Below, one piece after another: positions 22,426 through 34,253 of a DNA stretch of 64,000 nt (positions within the stretch are counted from its first letter, which is position 1; each line of letters opens with the position of its first letter). A model generated the notes under the pieces. That model made no database searches. It had not been told where the DNA came from and saw only the letters and a list, made by a program, of their open reading frames with translations. The stretch is from contig OZ024784.1 in the NCBI GenBank assembly GCA_964017065.1, positions 9,343,152 to 9,407,151 of the forward strand, written 5' to 3'. The DNA is from Haliclona indistincta. Taxonomy: Eukaryota; Porifera; Demospongiae; Haplosclerida; Chalinidae. The translations under genes and the position numbers were made by a program.

Positions 22426-25228
22426 ATGGATGACTTTCTTAGTCAGGAGGAAAAGCAGAGTTTTAGTTCATCAGATATGTCAAGAAACAAAACCAAATGG
22501 TTCGTACAGGATCCTTGTGGTATTGCATGTGCCGTGTGCACGTACATATTCCTCATCTATGCTGAGATAATCGTGTTACTAGTTCTTCTCCCGGCTTTCC
22601 CGACACTGAGCATGGCTCCTGTCATTGTTATCTTCACTATTCTCACGGTTCTCTCCATTGTATCACACGTGAAGGCTATGCTAACAAATCCAGTAAGTGA
22701 CTGTTGAAGTAGATAAGGGGTTTCTGACATGGTTGACCAATATATTATAGCAGCATTTGAGTAAATTCTTTTTGATGAGCTTCCGTTCTGATTGATTTAT
22801 GTTTTTCACCAAATGTGCATGTGCAAACAATCACTCAAATGTTTGTTGTTTTATTAATTTTTTTTATTTCGTCGTATCAAAAATTTAATAAAAATACTTA
22901 AGCACTCAGGCCAGGCATGCATACATGCATGTGTCTACTATTTTAAAGTGTATGTTTAGAATCAATTTAGTGGTTTGCATACTCATGCATTATAATAGGC
23001 TTGAGGCCAAAGTCAATATTGTAGTGATATTTCAAATGGATTTAAAAATAACTTTGCATCAATAAATCATACAATGCACCAGCAATGCACATTTAATTAT
23101 TATGTTTAGTTGTGATAAAATTAAACAACACAAAAATGAAATTTCCCTGATCTACTGTATACAGCTCCATTAATTCTAGATGAACAATATTGTCGTGGGT
23201 ACATTATGTGAGTGATCGTGCGTTAATTAAGTGCATAATTATAAGTGTAACAAGAGGTTTGCTGCTTTACTACAGAAGTGAAGCATTGGTCACAGGCTAG
23301 TCCCTGTTGTACAGTTTTAACCATCTCTTGATAGGGAACAGTACCATACGAAGCTGTTACAGAAGAAGAAGTGATGGTTCGCCGTCAAGACGGAGAAGAT
23401 ATTCGATATTGTAAAAAGTGTCGCAGTGTCAAACCTGATCGTGCCCATCACTGTAGGTGAGTGAATACAACACTCTCAGCCATCTGTATGCGTGTCAAAA
23501 CCACACTAATCTCTTCCTGTAGTACCTGTGAGCGATGTATTCAGAGGATGGATCATCACTGTCCATGGTTAGTAGTATCACACATGACTCTCATACACAT
23601 GCCTAGTAATAGAGATGAATCTCATACACATGCCTTGTACTAGAGATGACTCTCATACACTGCTGTCTTTTATATTCAGGGTCAATAATTGTGTTGGACA
23701 AAATAACCAAAAATATTTTGTGCAGTTCACGGTAAGATTGTAGAAATGGAAAAGTTTAACTATTTTTAAAGTGCTGATATTAAATTTTGGCAATCTAGTG
23801 CATATTTTAGTACATAATGGCTGCATACTAAGGACCATTTTGTTCACATGAGTGAGCTTGGTCTATCACCAGAGAAGAGTATCATTGCTAGCCTATACCA
23901 GCTATCACTTTGTGTAGCTCATACTTCAAGACACATGAGCTACACGAGGTTGGGATGCAAATTTGAAAACTATAAGTAATTAGCAGTACAGCTATTGTGT
24001 AAGGGTGTGGCAGGGAAGGAGCTAATTCGTAAATTTAACTTGGATTTCTTTGAGACCAAAAGATACAGCGGTTTCACTACTCCTTGCAAAAGCCACAAAA
24101 GCGTAAAGCATGATCCGTGCCTTATTTGGAAGGTTTATTACATTGCGTGATTTAGATTGAACACGGTTTATGCTCTACGGTTGACACTTTTAGATTGCAA
24201 GAAGTAGTGAAACTGCTGTAAGGAGTAAAGCTAAAGTAGAGACTACAATAAATATTATAGCTACTACTCTTTGGGCACCCCGATATCATAAAACTATTAG
24301 CCATTGCTTTTTCCTGAATTGATAAACTGGCTGTAAAGCACAAAAAGGTGTCTCCAAAGCCAAATCCACGTACACATCATCTCGTAGCTTGAAGATAAAA
24401 ACCGATGCTCTCATCAATCCCTCTGAAAAGCCCTTTACCTTGCAGACCAAGTGACCTTCGCCAAATTTTCCTTCCAGTAACTTATTTTTGGCTACAAATA
24501 ATGCATGACAAAATGGAATACAGAACCGCAATTTAGCTGACCACACACCACCCCTGTATCCCTTAACCTTAAACATCAAAGTTCCTGCATTTAGCCCCCA
24601 AACCATACATGTTTTGTTATGTTGACATGTTTCATTAAAACTACCTATTAAGTTTAGTGTTTACCTCATCACCTGCAGTTATATGTAATGGCCACATCAG
24701 TTATGGGACTGTTCATGTGTGGTTTGTTCTTTTTTCTTTGCGTCAAAAAGAACTTTGAAGGTGTGTAACTGGCTTGCTGTAGCATGATAATGTGTTCATT
24801 ACTGATAGGTTGTGATGCTCTTCTTCCTGGTCCTCTCATCTTTATTCTGATGATCTTTGGAGTGTTTGAAGGATTTTTATTCTCATTATTTACATGTATC
24901 ATGTTCTGTACACAGATACACTCCATCATTACTGATGAGACGGTATGTTACTGAAACTGACTAAACCACTAAGATTGTACATGTACAATGATAACATGTG
25001 CGTTATTTCTCCGAATAGAGCATTGAATCTTTAAAGAAAGAGAATCGAAAGAGAAGGCGATGGTAAGCGTTCTTGAACCTCTTCATGCCACCAAACTCTC
25101 GTTACTTCAGGCTGGATAGTCTAATTGAAGTGTTTGGCAGTTCCCCTGGACTCAGCTGGCTGTCTCCTTTTTCACCTCCTCCCTATAGTCAACATCAGTC
25201 TCCAATGAGATTGCTTGTCAGTGTGTGA
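22426..25228 (+). CDS. DHHC palmitoyltransferase, ZDHHC3/ZDHHC7-like
   Basis: S-acyltransferase that palmitoylates cytosolic cysteines, a Golgi enzyme in its family. Eight exons (22426-22692, 23335-23456, 23523-23567, 23680-23731, 24679-24760, 24809-24942, 25019-25062, 25111-25228) give 287 residues. N-terminal WFVQDPCGIACAV precedes two membrane helices. The cysteine-rich domain then reads YCKKCRSVKPDRAHHC and [20 protein letters not shown], with the DHHC catalytic cysteine intact. Two more membrane helices follow, then a TTxE-like site (TDET). The domain content and the N-terminal WF-x-D-x-CG motif place it with ZDHHC3/7/25. The ATG at 22426 is preferred because an upstream ATG runs into TGA after three codons. 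Introns 1 (642 bases) and 4 (947 bases) are unusually long. Confidence 0.92.
23584..23660. repeat. Tandem repeat, 31-base unit, about 2.5 copies
   Basis: Copies start at 23584, 23615 and 23646 with the core ATGACTCTCATACACATGCC. They differ at a few bases. The repeat nearly fills the small third intron of the ZDHHC gene. Confidence 0.85.
24064..24220. repeat. Mariner-like MITE, copy 1
   Basis: Terminal inverted repeats: CAGCGGTTTCACTACTCCTT at the left, and on the reverse complement of the right end CAGCAGTTTCACTACTTCTT, both continuing GCAA. Each end is flanked by TA, the target duplication of Tc1/mariner elements. The element is 153 bases between the TAs, non-coding, in intron 4 of the ZDHHC gene. 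A second copy lies at 28236-28436. Confidence 0.85.
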
Positions 25229-25390
25229 TTCTTTGTTCACGTCTTTCCTCAATCACACCACACTATGTATACATAATATATAAATTTGTACTTTTATTAT
25301 TAATTTTTATTTGAACTGTTACAATTTGCACTCAAAAGCATACATGTGAAGAAGTGAGGAGAGAATAAAACGATCATTTTGACTGTATGA

Positions 25391-28300
25391 CTACATTCGT
25401 GTGTCGTATAATATGACACTGTCTTCAGAATCATTGGACCCGTCTTCCTCCTCATTAACCAGTTGCATGGTGCCTTTTTTTCTTGCTTTATGTCGTGCTA
25501 TCAGTTCCTTAGTGTCTTCTTGCGGTTCAGCTGTTTTCACTTCCTTGTCCTCTTCTGCAGAGAAACCACATCTTACAGTGAGTTATAAGCAACTTAATTA
25601 CCATGCATGCATGCCCCATACTGAAGGGGTAGTCAGGAAGTAAAGTTAATAAGATCAAAGTTCAGTCAAATTGATGATTACCACAAAATGAATGTAGCTG
25701 ACAGTGCCTCTAAACACTATTGTTAATAAACATACTCACGTCTAGCCCATAGCGCTTTTAAGACAGTATGCACGGCCACACCCATCACACACAATACCAT
25801 GCCGAGTATGTTGACCCATGATAACTTATCCTCGTCAATCAGAGAGGTGGAGATTGAGAGGATGAGTATCTCCTGTAAAGAGTTAGTACAACAGTGGAAG
25901 ATGATGATAGTTTGCAATCTACCTTCACAACACCAGCCACAGAGAGAGTCAAACTTGAAGTATGATAAACAAGAAGGTACTCTGATACAGCTAACATGAA
26001 GGAGACCAAAGCTCCCGCCATCAACACAAGAAATGATATAGTAAAAGTACTCGCACTATCAGCTAGAAATATTCTTCGTGAAGTACCTAAATGTACTCCT
26101 AAAAATAAGCAGGAAGGAAATGATATTCACTAGTGTCATGACATCACTCGTACCATCAATGAAGCAAGCTAGTGGTATAAGTGTTAGAATCATCACTGGC
26201 TGTAAGTGAAACACTGTGTCAACAGGATTAGATAAATCTGTGGAGAGAGTAAGCAAAATTTCTAGTTTGTAGAAACAGGGCACAATAAATAAAAACATAA
26301 CCCTGCTGCAGTAAAATTGTTTTCTTTGCCATGAGAGGATAAGTCTAAGTGTATCAATACTAACTTAGCTCTTTTTTCTGCAACACCAGTTGAGCAGTAG
26401 TCCACCGAACTCCAGTTAATACTGACGCTAACAAAACCTGTACAAGCAGTACAAGCAAACAAAAAGGATGAGGTTGTAACTCAATGATATGTTTGTCTAA
26501 CAAGCAAATTTGATTAATATCAGCAAAAATGATTTTTTGTCAACACTAGTGCAAAAAAAACTACAGCTCACCAGTATAAACCCTTCAGCATCAAAACTTG
26601 TGGACTTGAAAGTGAACATGAACAAACCCACTACAATGAACACGACTATAGCCATCTGACTCAACCTCTAAAGGTAAGAGAAAACATCAGCATTATGCCC
26701 TCTCACTATAGTGATTGAGTGTACATACCAGCTTAAAGTGAATCTAATTAACCACATACCATGAATACCTTAGCTTGGTCCCAACACTTATAACTATTTA
26801 AACTACTCATGAATAATTTTGTGAGGTCAAATTACATTGCTAAACATCCAAGAAAATAATTAAATTCAGAGTAGACACAAAGTGGGATTCTAAACAAGCA
26901 CAACTAGCATTGTTTCCTGATGGTAAGCCACCAAGAAGCTTACGTTTTTAAACACATTTCTTGTTGTTTAACAACTAGTGTCTATGATATACATAACGTA
27001 CTTATAATTACAGCAGCACAAACCGGTTTTTCCAGTCGAAATAAAAGAGCAAAAAGAAGAATAAAAATGAGAGCTGTTGACTTTGACATAGTATAACTGC
27101 ATATAGAGAGAATGAAAGATAGAGTAAAAAAGGAATTATTGATTAAGTGAGTAAGTACATAGGATTGAGTTGTGTGTGAAAGTTATTCCGGAAGAGCTAT
27201 TCTATGAGACAGTGACGTGATGAAACTACTACAACATTTTGACTACCAAAGCCACGCAATTGGCAGAGTAAATAGTACCTAATGCATACTAGTTACAGTC
27301 ATGGACACAACAGAAGCCAAAGTATCCACTGGCTTAAACACAACATACAAATGAGTACAATTATTGTTACTACGTGGGCGACATCAAAAGTACTGCCCTG
27401 TCTAACTTCCATATTTCATGTTAATGACTGCATGTGTGCCGCAGACACAAGTTACCATAAGCTTGATGCTGCCCATGTGACACAGTTATGCAATTTATGG
27501 CGCTCAGGTCATGACCATGACCTTCATGCCATACGTGTAAAGCACAAACTCACCAACATAATGAGACTACATGTGCAACTAGAGTTCTAATGAACACATA
27601 CCCGTGCGCTGAGCTAGGAGCTAAACACGACTACTCCAACATTAATTTATGCAACACGCACGTTACAGCTAGCCCATAGACAACTCCAGAAAATAGATGG
27701 TAGCATACATGCACTAACAGTTGATTGGCACATCACAGAAGGCCTCAAGAAAGACTGATACCGTAGCTATAGGCCTCAAGAAGCTCTGACGTACGGTACA
27801 TGTGAGACTGAGTGAGGACATCGATATGGATAGGATGTTGGGTGACACACCCACAATACCGTAAAGTGCTCTTACAAGGACATGTAGCTTTAGAAAGCCA
27901 TGGATTAGCCACTCGAGCAAAGCTTGCCAGCACAGAAAACGTCTTCATAGGACTATAAATTCAGTGAAGAAGCGGCAGAGAGTCTTTTCGTGGAGAATTT
28001 CGAGCGGTAAGACATAAACAAGCGTGTTTTTTGATCACACACATATACACAGACGGACACAAACGCATAACCCTCGCGCATACTGCGCACGGGTAATAAT
28101 TGACTTGTGTTATTACAGGGTAGTAGAAGAGTATAGTCTACGTTATGTGCAGGTGGGGTTGGTGTTTACACTGTAGTAAACAGCTATGCAAGCAGTGTAA
28201 AATAATAGCTCCAATAAAGTTCCTGGTCTATTTTATACAGAGGTTTTATTACTTCTTGCAAGTAAGATTTGAGTATAAAGCGTCACCTTGCAGTCACTAA

Positions 28301-29317
28301 TGTGTCAAATCACTTGTATTTATTCACACAATGGAGCACGATCAAAGACTTAATGACATCATTATTTTAACGCATTAGTGCTTCTACTGTCTACGCTCTA
28401 CGCTTTACCCTTGCAAGAAGTAATAAAACCGCTGTAATTATTCCAGTATTTAGATTTGGGATTACTTATTACCTAGTAAAGGTGTACATGTAATGTATAG
28501 TGCTAATATTATTATTGTGGGAGATGCAACAAGACATGTTGTGTTAAGAATGTTGATGCTTGATTTGACCACAGTGAACATGCACCACTCACAGTGACAC
28601 AGTGATATAGACCAAGCTCCAGTTAGATAGTCCAATATCAAGTGAACTGCACACAGCTATAACAACACACAATTAGTATGTATCATAATCTTATACCCAC
28701 TCATTATTACCAAACTGCTTAGTACTGACCTACTGCGCAAATATTTCTGAGGTACTGAGGCCAAGTAAGAACAACGGGAGGCTCCTTTGAAAACACAGCA
28801 ACCACTCTCCTGACAAGCCATGCTAGCAGAAACTTGACAACAAGATGGATGATAGTGATGCTGACTGGAAATGGGAAGGTCTGATTAGTGATCCATGCAG
28901 GAAGAGAGAAAGAAAATTATAAGGGGATTAGAGAGCTGAGCATAATAATTGCATGCATCTATAATTTCAACCCTTTGATTGATCAAGGCTTATTATAGTG
29001 GTACCATAAGTAAAATACTGCAGCAGGCCAGCAAAGTAAAAGCAACAGTACTATTACTGCAGCTAGAAAAGGGTTACACAACTAGACCAATACAGTATAA
29101 TTATTACGAATTGCTTTGCATTCACAAGTACAGTTGAGTAGTCACCCACAGTTGAGGTGCGCACTAATTGGAAACATTGTGTATGCATTTATACAAGCTA
29201 TCTATATATCTCACGTACGGTCAGAAGCTTCTTGTTATAAAACGTGAGTCCAATTGAGAATATGTAATAAAACAACACAAGTCCTACAGTCTTCGCACCG
29301 CGCCATACCCAGGTCAT
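25391..29317 (-). CDS. SLC35C2: Solute carrier SLC35C2 (nucleotide-sugar transporter family)
   Basis: SLC35C2 is a Golgi/ERGIC multi-pass transporter-family protein linked in vertebrates to Notch fucosylation. Ten exons: 29219-29317, 28730-28880, 28593-28656, 27024-27096, 26572-26667, 26365-26437, 26154-26237, 25923-26098, 25740-25872, 25391-25554. They sum to 370 residues, close to the human 365. Signatures: FSIGLTFYNKKLL, SLDIGLSNWSLVYITVSLYT, GLFMFTFKSTSFDAEGF, GVRWTTAQLVLQKK, NPVDTVFHLQP, and TSSLTLSVAGVVKEI. The tail is acidic, as in relatives. The start ATG 29317 (MTWVWRGAK) gives the expected short leader before helix 1. Intron 3 (1.5 kb) is the longest in the window and holds a MITE. 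Confidence 0.93.
27097..28592. other. Long SLC35C2 intron, mostly featureless
   Basis: About 1.5 kb without a recognisable exon. It contains the second mariner-like MITE at 28236-28436. Short open frames (for example near 27282-27590) match nothing I know and have no splice or coding context. Confidence 0.7.
28236..28436. repeat. Mariner-like MITE, copy 2
   Basis: The left end is TA-CAGAGGTTTTATTACTTC and the reverse complement of the right end is TA-CAGCGGTTTTATTACTTC, both continuing TTGCAAG. The TIRs match copy 1 at 24064-24220 in sequence and in flanking TA. This copy is about 45 bases longer and the two interiors differ, though both contain an AAAGCGT motif near the left end. Confidence 0.85.
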
Positions 29318-29748
29318 CTTGCTCGAATTTGCGAGAGCCTCGGCGAGAGCATTACACACAAAAGTATTGTTGTCTCGGCAGGCTGCTGCTTAACAAACTC
29401 ATTAGTATTCATCGTCTAATTACTGGTGATAATCATTAATACTAATTATTTGTTATAACATAATACAATAATTAGGTAGAAAGAGAAGGTCATACATTAT
29501 AATACATGAGGTAATTTATCTCAACAAAAATAGGTTGATACAACCAAAACTTAAACAATGTCACTAGTAAAATAATGAATAATGTGAGAGAGGTAAAACC
29601 CTCTTTACAACACCGTCGTGGTCCAAATCATCACACGACAAACACACAAACATCAACACCGATGTGTGCACAGCAACACACATACCACAAAGTTAGATTG
29701 GTAATATCCGGGTAATATCACAGTTTTTTTGGCGAGTAGAAGGAGACA
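29318..29748. other. Gene-free spacer between SLC35C2 start and Regnase-like stop
   Basis: 431 bases that must hold the SLC35C2 promoter and 5' UTR and the 3' UTR of the downstream gene, since both read leftward. The right half is AT-rich with ACA-rich runs. No ORF or repeat is recognised. Confidence 0.6.
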
Positions 29749-32700
29749 CTAGTTTGATCTGTTGTTAATGTGGTGACTTTGACCATGAAATGCTAGTCCA
29801 TCTGATCCAGGAAAAGATTGGTGACGGTCGGAAACGGAGAGAGGAGACTCACGGCTATAGTCAGCAGGTGACATGTGCATACGTGCTGAATGTGGTCTAG
29901 TAGATAGAGATGTAGGAGGACACCGCTGGGGGAGAGGGTTGCTGTCTGGATGTTTATATTGTACCATAGAAATGACGCTAGGATCAACAGAAGGCGAGTA
30001 TGAAGAGGTAGGAGGACAGAGGTGGGGTGGTCCAGCATGTCTAATATCTTGTCCTGGTATCGGATGAGACCGTGTAGCATGAGGAAAGGGCTGACCATGA
30101 GGGTGATGGTAGGGATTGTAGTAATGTCTGTCAGCCATGTGTGCAGAAGGAGGATAAGGAAGATAGCCACCACCACCACGGCCTACCAGCCGATCAGAGG
30201 AAGCACTTCTTGTCGAAGGAGAGATACGCATGTGGTCTTCACGTGTCTGTACAGTTTGCTGCTGACGATATTGTAATGGAAAGGTCATGGGATGTTGGTG
30301 TTCATGATTGAAGCTTGGAATTGAGTCCATAGAGCGAGATGAGGGAGCTATAGGTTGGTACTGGTAGTCTCGATCGTGAATGCTACTGCCACTGTTAGCT
30401 TTAGTGAGGTTAGGGTGGCCAATTACTCTAGCTGGAACCTTGGTTGGGCTATGATGTACTAACGACAGCTGGCCAATTCTAGCAGAGAGATCAAGATCAT
30501 TTGGTTCTCCCCTACTCTTTAAGGGTGATGGCGATGGAGGGCTAACACTCTTAGCAGTTCTTTCTGCGGCCTCTCTTTCTCTCATTCTTTGCTCTCGCTC
30601 AGGATGATAAAAACGACACTTTGGGCCAAATGTACATCGCTCAGCATATGGGCAAAGCTGTCTATCTTGAGGAACACTTCTCTCACCAGCATTGTCACGA
30701 GATGGCATCTTTGCTCCTCCATCAAATCGCAAGAACACATCCAGGTGAGGACCACTTCTACCCAGAGGATCAGTGGGAGGCATAAACAGATCATCTGCAA
30801 ATGTAAACATTAATAGTCTTTTTTCAATAGCCTCCCTCCATGAAGGGTCTTCATCAACCAGGTCTCTAAAATTATCATTGGACACAATAACACCTCCTTT
30901 TTCTGCTGCCAGCCGAACAATAAACCTATCGTCATAGCAGACAATCTTCTTTTCGCGAATTCTCCTTGATGGAGTGAAATTAATAAGTCCATCTCTTTCT
31001 AATTGAAGAAGAATCTCCTGATCAATAATTGGCGTATCTGGTTTGGAAGACTCTTTTCTCCACTGAGGGACAAACACAGTGATCTTGTTATGGCCTCGTT
31101 TTTGAAACCACTGAACAGCCAACAAGATGCCTCTACATGAAAACACCTGACCACCTCCATGCCTAGCAATACAAAATAGAGAGAAAAGTCAATCTTATAC
31201 AAAACATGTATTTTGTAGCAAAGAGAGTTTGCACACAAACAAGGTCACACAAACAGACATTAATACACATACACACTGTATTAAGAAAGTCAACACAATA
31301 ATTTGTAATGCATACAATCACACATGCACAGGTTTTGGGACCGCAATTGTGCTGTGATAAGCTGTTGAAGCTAGCTTGTGATAGCAGATTCACACATACA
31401 CCAGCAGTAGCAGCACATACACATGATCATAACTAGAGTACTCCATTGAAAGTGAAGATAGCCTTCCATACTACAAAGACCAGGACCCTGCACCTTATAA
31501 AGAACAGCTGTCTATACTTCACAGACACTATCAAATCAGTTGGCGCCTTAGGAATTCAATGACAACAAAGGCAGAGGGTGGGGTCAGGTGCTCAACTAGT
31601 GAAAACAGTTGGGAGGTGAGTGTACCCAAGGCATCATTTCCTGCAGGGCTTAGGGTAATCCCAGAGATGCTATAGCAGTACAGTATATAGTGTACAGTAT
31701 ATGGTAACATAGGTAGTATGTTTGGGACATAACTAACAGAACTCCCTCGCACTTCCCAATAACATAGCTAAGCATTAGAACTAGAACCATTTATGTATAG
31801 CACTACCATGTAGTGAATGAATGCATAGCAACACTGCCTCATAATAATAATTATAGTGACACAGTACAGTCTTAAGTACATGCTTCCTGTCTATTGACAT
31901 TCTAATACTGGGAACCAGCTGATGTCATGAACTGAATCACTTTGATATGATGTCTCATAACTGCTCTAGGATGTACCACTACACAAGTTATGTCTGTTCA
32001 TGGCTGCTATGTATCCTACCTCATAGCGACATTGCTCCCATCCACTACAATAGGACGCAGTCCTTCCCGTATTAGAGGTTGAGCAGAGAGTGTAGATTGG
32101 TGGTTTTCACTAGTCGGCGAGGTGCGTTGCGGGAGAGTGATGGATGGAATGGAAGTGATAGATCGATCACGAGAAGGATGAGTCTTCACCAGACGTGCGA
32201 GTATATCATTATCACTAGCACCAGATCCAAGTGAATCCAATACAGCCTGCACTTCATGTCTGAGATACCCAAGAGGCACAAACTGGTCAATTTTGCGCTG
32301 CTGATGCAGCATCTGAGGATGGTCAGCGCCATCACGACCAATAAGATGCTGCAGCTGGTGCTGTTGGTCCCTCTGTTGCTGATCAGCGAAGTCTTTGAGT
32401 TCTCTCAATATGGCATCACGAACAGAGTTAGGTAGTTGATCAACTGATGCTGGGTTTGATGCAGTAAGCTGCAACAATGCTTGAAGTTGATCTACCTGAC
32501 CATGCCGAGGAGGAGAATGACGAGAACAGCTACCAGGTAAGTCATTATTCATTGTCTCAATTGTGGTACTGATTTTGGCTACAGCACTGTCCACACAATA
32601 CTTGCTACCTTGCACACTGACACCACTGGAGGTTGGTTCAAGAAACACTGCAAGGTCTCGCTCAATAGCATCTCGTAGTAGGCTATCACTGAACAGCACT

Positions 32701-33058
32701 TGTACACAGGCTGCGCTGCAAAAAACAGCTACTGTAGTTTCTGGCAAACAGATGGCTTCTATGTAGCGCTGAGAGGGGAAAGAGACAAGGTTAATACAGC
32801 AACACCATGTGTTGGTGTGCGTCATGTATCTACATGTAGTCAAGTATATAAGGAATACGGCCTATACCTCACCTGAGCTCTATTACAACTGTCACTAGTC
32901 TTTCCCGAAACAGTAATCACCCATTCGGTTCTTCCCGAACTCTCAGCTGACGATCGAGCGGGTGATATTTGAACACGGACCGCGAAGAGATTCTCGATGC
33001 GCGAAACAAGAAGAAGAAGGCGGCGATTATCCTTTACAGCGAAGGCCCTGTTTGTCAT
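29749..33058 (-). CDS. Regnase (ZC3H12)-like endoribonuclease with N-terminal KH-like region
   Basis: Three exons (32873-33058, 32020-32768, 29749-31162) give 782 residues. The NYN/PIN RNase domain is clear: PIVVDGSNVAM, VFSCRGILLAVQWFQKRGHN, ITVFVPQWRKE, IVCYDDRFIVRLA and VSNDNFRDL, with the acidic catalytic residues kept. A CCCH zinc finger CPYAERCTFGPKCRFYH follows, as in ZC3H12A-D. Before the NYN domain lies a UBA-like helix pair (LGYLRHEVQAVLDSLG), also a Regnase feature. Further N-terminal, the stretch from VITVSGKTSD through RYIEAICLPE to GVSVQGSKYCVDSAVAKI resembles the KH-like repeats of N4BP1 and KHNYN. The C-terminal part is Ser/Pro/His-rich and probably disordered. The expected role is cleavage of mRNA 3' UTRs or viral RNA in the cytoplasm. 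The KH call is by pattern only. Confidence 0.88.
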
Positions 33059-33189
33059 TCACAGCGATCTGATAAGTTGTGTAAAATGGAGGGTCGTGGG
33101 GATCTCCTTTGAATAACCATAATCCCATAACAACGAAATTTATATTGAGCTGTTGGTATGCGATAATTAGACTATTGTAAGAGTTCGTT
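33059..33189. promoter_or_regulatory. Divergent promoter, Regnase-like gene / phosphatase
   Basis: 131 bases separate the two ATGs. No gene or repeat lies between them, so it carries both promoters. Confidence 0.55.
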
Positions 33190-34066
33190 ATGCCAGTGAA
33201 CACTTTGGAACTGCTCCAACAAGTCCACTTGAGTGGCGAGGTGAAGTGCAAGAGTTTCTCTCCCAACTCGTGGCGACCCAGCTTCTGCACCAACTGCAGC
33301 AGCCTGTTTGACAAACATTCTGCTGAAGCAATCCCTAACGATGAGGTCCTGATCAGGGTATGCCTTCAGATCTTGTTCTCTAGACTGCTTCCACACACTC
33401 TACAGGCCCTTGAGTATTCACAGAAGAGTGAGAAAACAGCCAGTTGTGTGTTACCAGCTGGTCAGGGAGTGGGTGGCTTGTTTCTCGGTGGATTCAAGAG
33501 CGTCATAAACGTTCAGTTTCTCCAGGAGTCTAATATTGGCCACATAGTCAACACTGCAAAAGGATTGGAAATATTTGGCCCCAAATACACAGTTGAGTGG
33601 GATTTGTTACCATACTAATCTGTATTTATCATTTTCAGGAAGGAGTCAAAAAAGCAAAGGATGATCTTCATGTGCAGTTCCTCAACCTGAACTGGGAGGA
33701 CTCAGTCAGCTTTGCAATTCCTGATTGTGATCTAGCAACAGCTGTGAACTTTATTCACAAAGCTCGTACAGAAGGCAGTTCTGTTCTAGTACATTGTGCA
33801 CAGGTAATGCCTATTAGCTAATAGCTATTATAATTATAGCTAGCTAGCTGCTAACACACTGCTTATTTTGTTTGCAGGGGAAGTCTCGTTCTTCTACTGC
33901 TGTAATAGCTTATATCATGGCTGTAGAACAGTGTGGACTAGGGCCAGCACTGGTCAAGGTGCAGAGTGCTAGAAAAATGGCTGAGCCTAACCCTACCTTC
34001 ATGACTAGACTGAAAGAGTTTGAATCATCCTCCACTCTTAGTGAACTTCAATCTAATATGCAATGA
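33190..34066 (+). CDS. Dual-specificity phosphatase with N-terminal Cys/His motif
   Basis: Four exons (33190-33357, 33406-33591, 33639-33803, 33878-34066) give 235 residues. The catalytic loop VHCAQGKSRSSTAV matches HCxxGxSRS, with the nucleophile Cys codon at 33795-33797. The upstream NWEDS supplies the likely general acid. The domain starts at GGLFLGGFKSVINVQFL. The N-terminus carries CKSFSPNSWRPSFCTNC followed by a His (SLFDKH). This spacing is like the short C-x-F-x-PN...CxNC...H motif that precedes the PH domain of MPRIP-type proteins and may bind zinc. Intron 2 uses an atypical donor GTTGAG. The substrate is unknown. The phosphatase call is firm; the zinc idea is inference. Confidence 0.9.
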
Positions 34067-34253
34067 ACTGCAAAGTTTACCCAGTATAATTGCAGAGTAC
34101 TATTAACATAGATGATAGATGCACTATTTACAGTTCTTGTTGTTTTTTTATTCTGCACCTAACTGCAAAAAAATTATATTTTTTATTCTGCAAAAATTTA
34201 GTGGGAGTGGTACGAGGGCGGAGTTCTCCACGTGTTGTTAATGTTGTAATGTA

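Noticed and set aside
29793..30276. Open frames on both strands inside the last exon of the Regnase-like gene
   Set aside because: They are alternate frames of a Ser/Pro/His-rich coding exon and show no conserved motif.
31531..31752. Minus-strand open frame in the 857-base Regnase-like intron
   Set aside because: It is open but unneeded: the exons on both sides join in frame across DGSNVAM and the NYN domain. No transcript evidence supports it.
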